Source of the DNA: Paenibacillus polysaccharolyticus
GTDB lineage: Bacteria > Bacillota > Bacilli > Paenibacillales > Paenibacillaceae
DNA length: 64,000 nt
Reading direction: 5' to 3'
Assembly: GCF_900102085.1 (NCBI RefSeq)
Contig: NZ_FMVM01000017.1
Span: 1 to 64,000, forward strand
The position numbers and the translations under genes are program-made. The notes beneath the pieces are model-generated. The model had not been told where the DNA came from, ran no database searches, and saw only the letters and a list, made by a program, of their open reading frames with translations. This document shows, in pieces, positions 63,571 through 64,000 of the stretch (the first letter of the stretch is position 1; every line of letters begins with the position of its first letter).

Positions 63571-64000
63571 TTATTTAATAAATGCGTTTGGATCAAGAAT
63601 CAAAGCCACTTGTCCATCTCCAAGTATCGTCGCACCGGAGATTCCTTCAATCGCAGGAAGATACGTGCCCATAGACTTCAGAACTATTTCGCTCTGACCA
63701 ATGAATTCTTCAACAGCGACAGCTGCCAGACGCTCTCCTTTTCGAATCACAACAATCTCAGTTTCTTTCTCATCCGCATCGTTGAAATCCGGCACTCCGA
63801 AAACTTCGCTTAATGACAGATACGGAATCAAAGACTCGCGGAACGTAATCATTTTATTACCATGGATATTACGAACTTGCTCACGCTGTACAATCGCGGT
63901 CTCTACGATCGAAGACAATGGAACTGCATACTTCTCTGAACCAAGTCGTACCAGCATCGCTGCAATGATAGACAGTGTCAATGGAAGCTGTACGGAGAAG
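63571..64000 (-). CDS. cheA: Chemotaxis histidine kinase CheA (C-terminal part only)
   Basis: The reading frame runs off the right edge of the window, so only about 143 C-terminal residues are visible. They start FSVQLPLTLSIIAAMLV, the junction of the kinase ATPase domain with the CheW-like P5 domain. They continue through VPLSSIVETAIVQREQVRNI, YLSLSEVFGVPDF and a final ATILGDGQVALILD stretch. This matches the regulatory domain that binds CheW and receptors. The kinase and phosphotransfer domains lie beyond base 64000. Confidence 0.95.
   Translation of the reverse strand, partial: FSVQLPLTLSIIAAMLVRLGSEKYAVPLSSIVETAIVQREQVRNIHGNKMITFRESLIPYLSLSEVFGVPDFNDADEKETEIVVIRKGERLAAVAVEEFIGQSEIVLKSMGTYLPAIEGISGATILGDGQVALILDPNAFIK

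Overview
The window is a 64 kb stretch of a chromosome from an endospore-forming, motile member of the Bacillales, most likely Paenibacillus or a close relative. Evidence for this is the Bacillus-type gene order (cheA-cheW-cheC-cheD-sigD-rpsB-tsf-pyrH-frr-uppS-cdsA-dxr-rseP-proS-polC-rimP-nusA-infB-rbfA-nrnA-truB-ribF-rpsO-pnp and onward to recA, rny, spoVS and miaB), the spore genes (spoVS, dpaA/dpaB, sleB, ylxY, spoIIIE, tepA), strong AGGAGG-type ribosome binding sites, frequent TTG and GTG starts, and moderate G+C. The genus is an inference. Every supported gene lies on the minus strand, so transcription runs from base 64000 towards base 1. I see no rRNA, tRNA, CRISPR array, prophage or insertion sequence.

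Layout in transcription order. 64000-57600: end of the fla/che operon (cheA C-terminus, cheW, cheC, cheD, a small membrane protein, sigD, a FapA-type DUF342 protein, a small unknown, a SwrB-like coiled-coil protein, an MltG-module protein). 57540-50100: translation and envelope block (rpsB, tsf, pyrH, frr, uppS, cdsA, dxr, rseP, proS), with terminator-like hairpins between several genes. 48600-35100: polC, then the rimP-nusA-rnpM-ylxQ-infB-rbfA-nrnA-truB-ribF translation/RNA operon, then rpsO and pnp. 32700-25700: ylxY, mlpA, dut, dipicolinate synthase dpaAB, dapG and dapA. 25300-12200: RNase J, tepA, ylzJ, spoIIIE/ftsK, sleB, the ymfF-ymfH peptidase pair, ymfI, ymfJ, ymfK, rodZ and a small membrane protein. 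12100-100: yajQ, pgsA, cinA, recA, recX, rny, ymdB, spoVS, an M19 dipeptidase, pduL and miaB.

The genes are mostly core housekeeping: decoding and ribosome assembly, RNA turnover (RNase Y, RNase J, PNPase, NrnA), replication (PolC), recombination (RecA/RecX), isoprenoid and phospholipid synthesis, and diaminopimelate/dipicolinate supply for wall and spore. Promoter reading suggests a sporulation layer on top: a sigma-H-like promoter before spoVS, sigma-E-like before ylxY, sigma-G-like before sleB and sigma-K-like before dpaA. A LexA-type box precedes recA.

I found no clearly new multi-gene system. The points most worth a second look are the structured repeat at 21-135, the eukaryote/archaeal-type prolyl-tRNA synthetase in the usual proS slot, the missing asd gene in the dpa-dapG-dapA cluster, the intact catalytic motif in the RNase J2-like protein, the unknown small genes of the che/sigD tail, the YmfK ACT/P-loop-like fusion and several structured leaders (rpsO, rimP-nusA, cinA, rny).
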